NCBI GenBank assembly: GCA_959604475.1
Contig: CAUHBX010000096.1
Coordinates: forward strand, 1 to 5,249
Direction: 5' to 3'
From: an uncultured Eubacteriales bacterium
GTDB lineage: Bacteria > Bacillota > Clostridia > Lachnospirales > Anaerotignaceae
DNA: 5,249 bases
Shown here piece by piece: positions 5,048 to 5,249 of this stretch (positions are counted from its first letter, which is position 1; every line of letters begins with the position of its first letter). The position numbers and the translations under genes were made by a program. Below the pieces are notes generated by a model. The model did not search any database. It was given only the letters and a program-made list of their open reading frames with translations, and had not been told where the DNA came from.

Positions 5048-5249
5048 ATATATTTATCTTGTAAAGCTTAAATAGAGAAGTTTTGTCGTGAGTTTTTTCA
5101 GCCTTTAGAACAAAATCAAATATACCAAGCTTTGTGGAAAGATAAAAATCCCTTTGGGGGCACTGTTCCTGATTTTTAGGATTAAAGAAGCGTTTCCCTT
5201 CTAAGCCACGAAGCATTGAAAGCCTGTTTTCAATGTCATAGTCATCCCC
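5046..5249 (-). CDS. Unidentified protein, 3' part only (start beyond window)
   Basis: A frame open from the right edge to a TAA at 5046-5048 gives the last 67 residues of a protein whose start lies outside. The visible part is soluble, mixed charged and aromatic, with a single Cys (in the stretch NQEQCPQRDFYL) and a basic C-terminus ending FKLYKINI. There is no membrane segment. I do not recognise the family. Support for coding comes from the uninterrupted frame, the codon usage resembling the neighbours, the two other minus-strand frames being weaker (the next frame is stopped within 16 codons), and the well-placed terminator immediately after the stop. It is convergent with the regulator and need not be related to it. 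Confidence 0.7.
   Translation of the reverse strand, partial: GDDYDIENRLSMLRGLEGKRFFNPKNQEQCPQRDFYLSTKLGIFDFVLKAEKTHDKTSLFKLYKINI

Overview
The window looks like chromosomal DNA from a low-GC, anaerobic member of the Firmicutes, most likely a Clostridia-type organism. The evidence is strong AGGAGG-type ribosome binding sites, AT-rich spacers with sigma-A-like promoters, hairpin/U-tract terminators, and oxygen-sensitive iron-sulfur enzyme families typical of strict anaerobes. No species assignment is possible from the sequence alone. No tRNA, rRNA, mobile element, CRISPR array or phage gene was seen.

Layout from left to right: (1) The 5' part of a lipoprotein gene on the minus strand (1-274) runs off the left edge and has its own promoter at about 330-359. 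(2) A minus-strand rho-independent terminator (441-480) closes a five-gene unit read from 4361 down to 486. In transcription order this holds a DUF2229/COG3580-like subunit (3408-4361), a COG3581-like subunit (2341-3408), an acyl-CoA dehydratase activase/BadF-type ATPase (1373-2341), a nitroreductase-family flavoprotein (828-1358) and a small cupin (486-815). The first three genes are coupled by TAATG stop/start overlaps. The last two follow after gaps of 14 and 12 nt, each with a strong ribosome binding site. (3) A 225-bp divergent control region (4362-4586) holds back-to-back promoters whose -35 elements overlap, plus a long inverted repeat in the operon leader. (4) An Rrf2/IscR-type regulator with four clustered cysteines is read on the plus strand (4587-5018). 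(5) A bidirectional terminator (5017-5047) is shared with the 3' end of an unidentified convergent gene (5046-5249) that runs off the right edge.

How the genes may work together: the activase belongs to the ATP-driven electron-injecting 'archerase' family that powers 2-hydroxyacyl-CoA dehydratases, benzoyl-CoA reductases and double-cubane-cluster proteins. The two upstream proteins each carry three well-placed cysteines and share a homologous C-terminal half-motif. They are therefore a plausible heterodimeric iron-sulfur acceptor of those electrons. None of the usual substrate genes (CoA-transferase, 2-hydroxyacid dehydrogenase, acyl-CoA dehydrogenase/Etf) is present, so the substrate is unknown. 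The nitroreductase, the cupin and the adjacent probable Fe-S-sensing regulator suggest a redox- or iron-sulfur-controlled reductive reaction. That pathway reading is inference.
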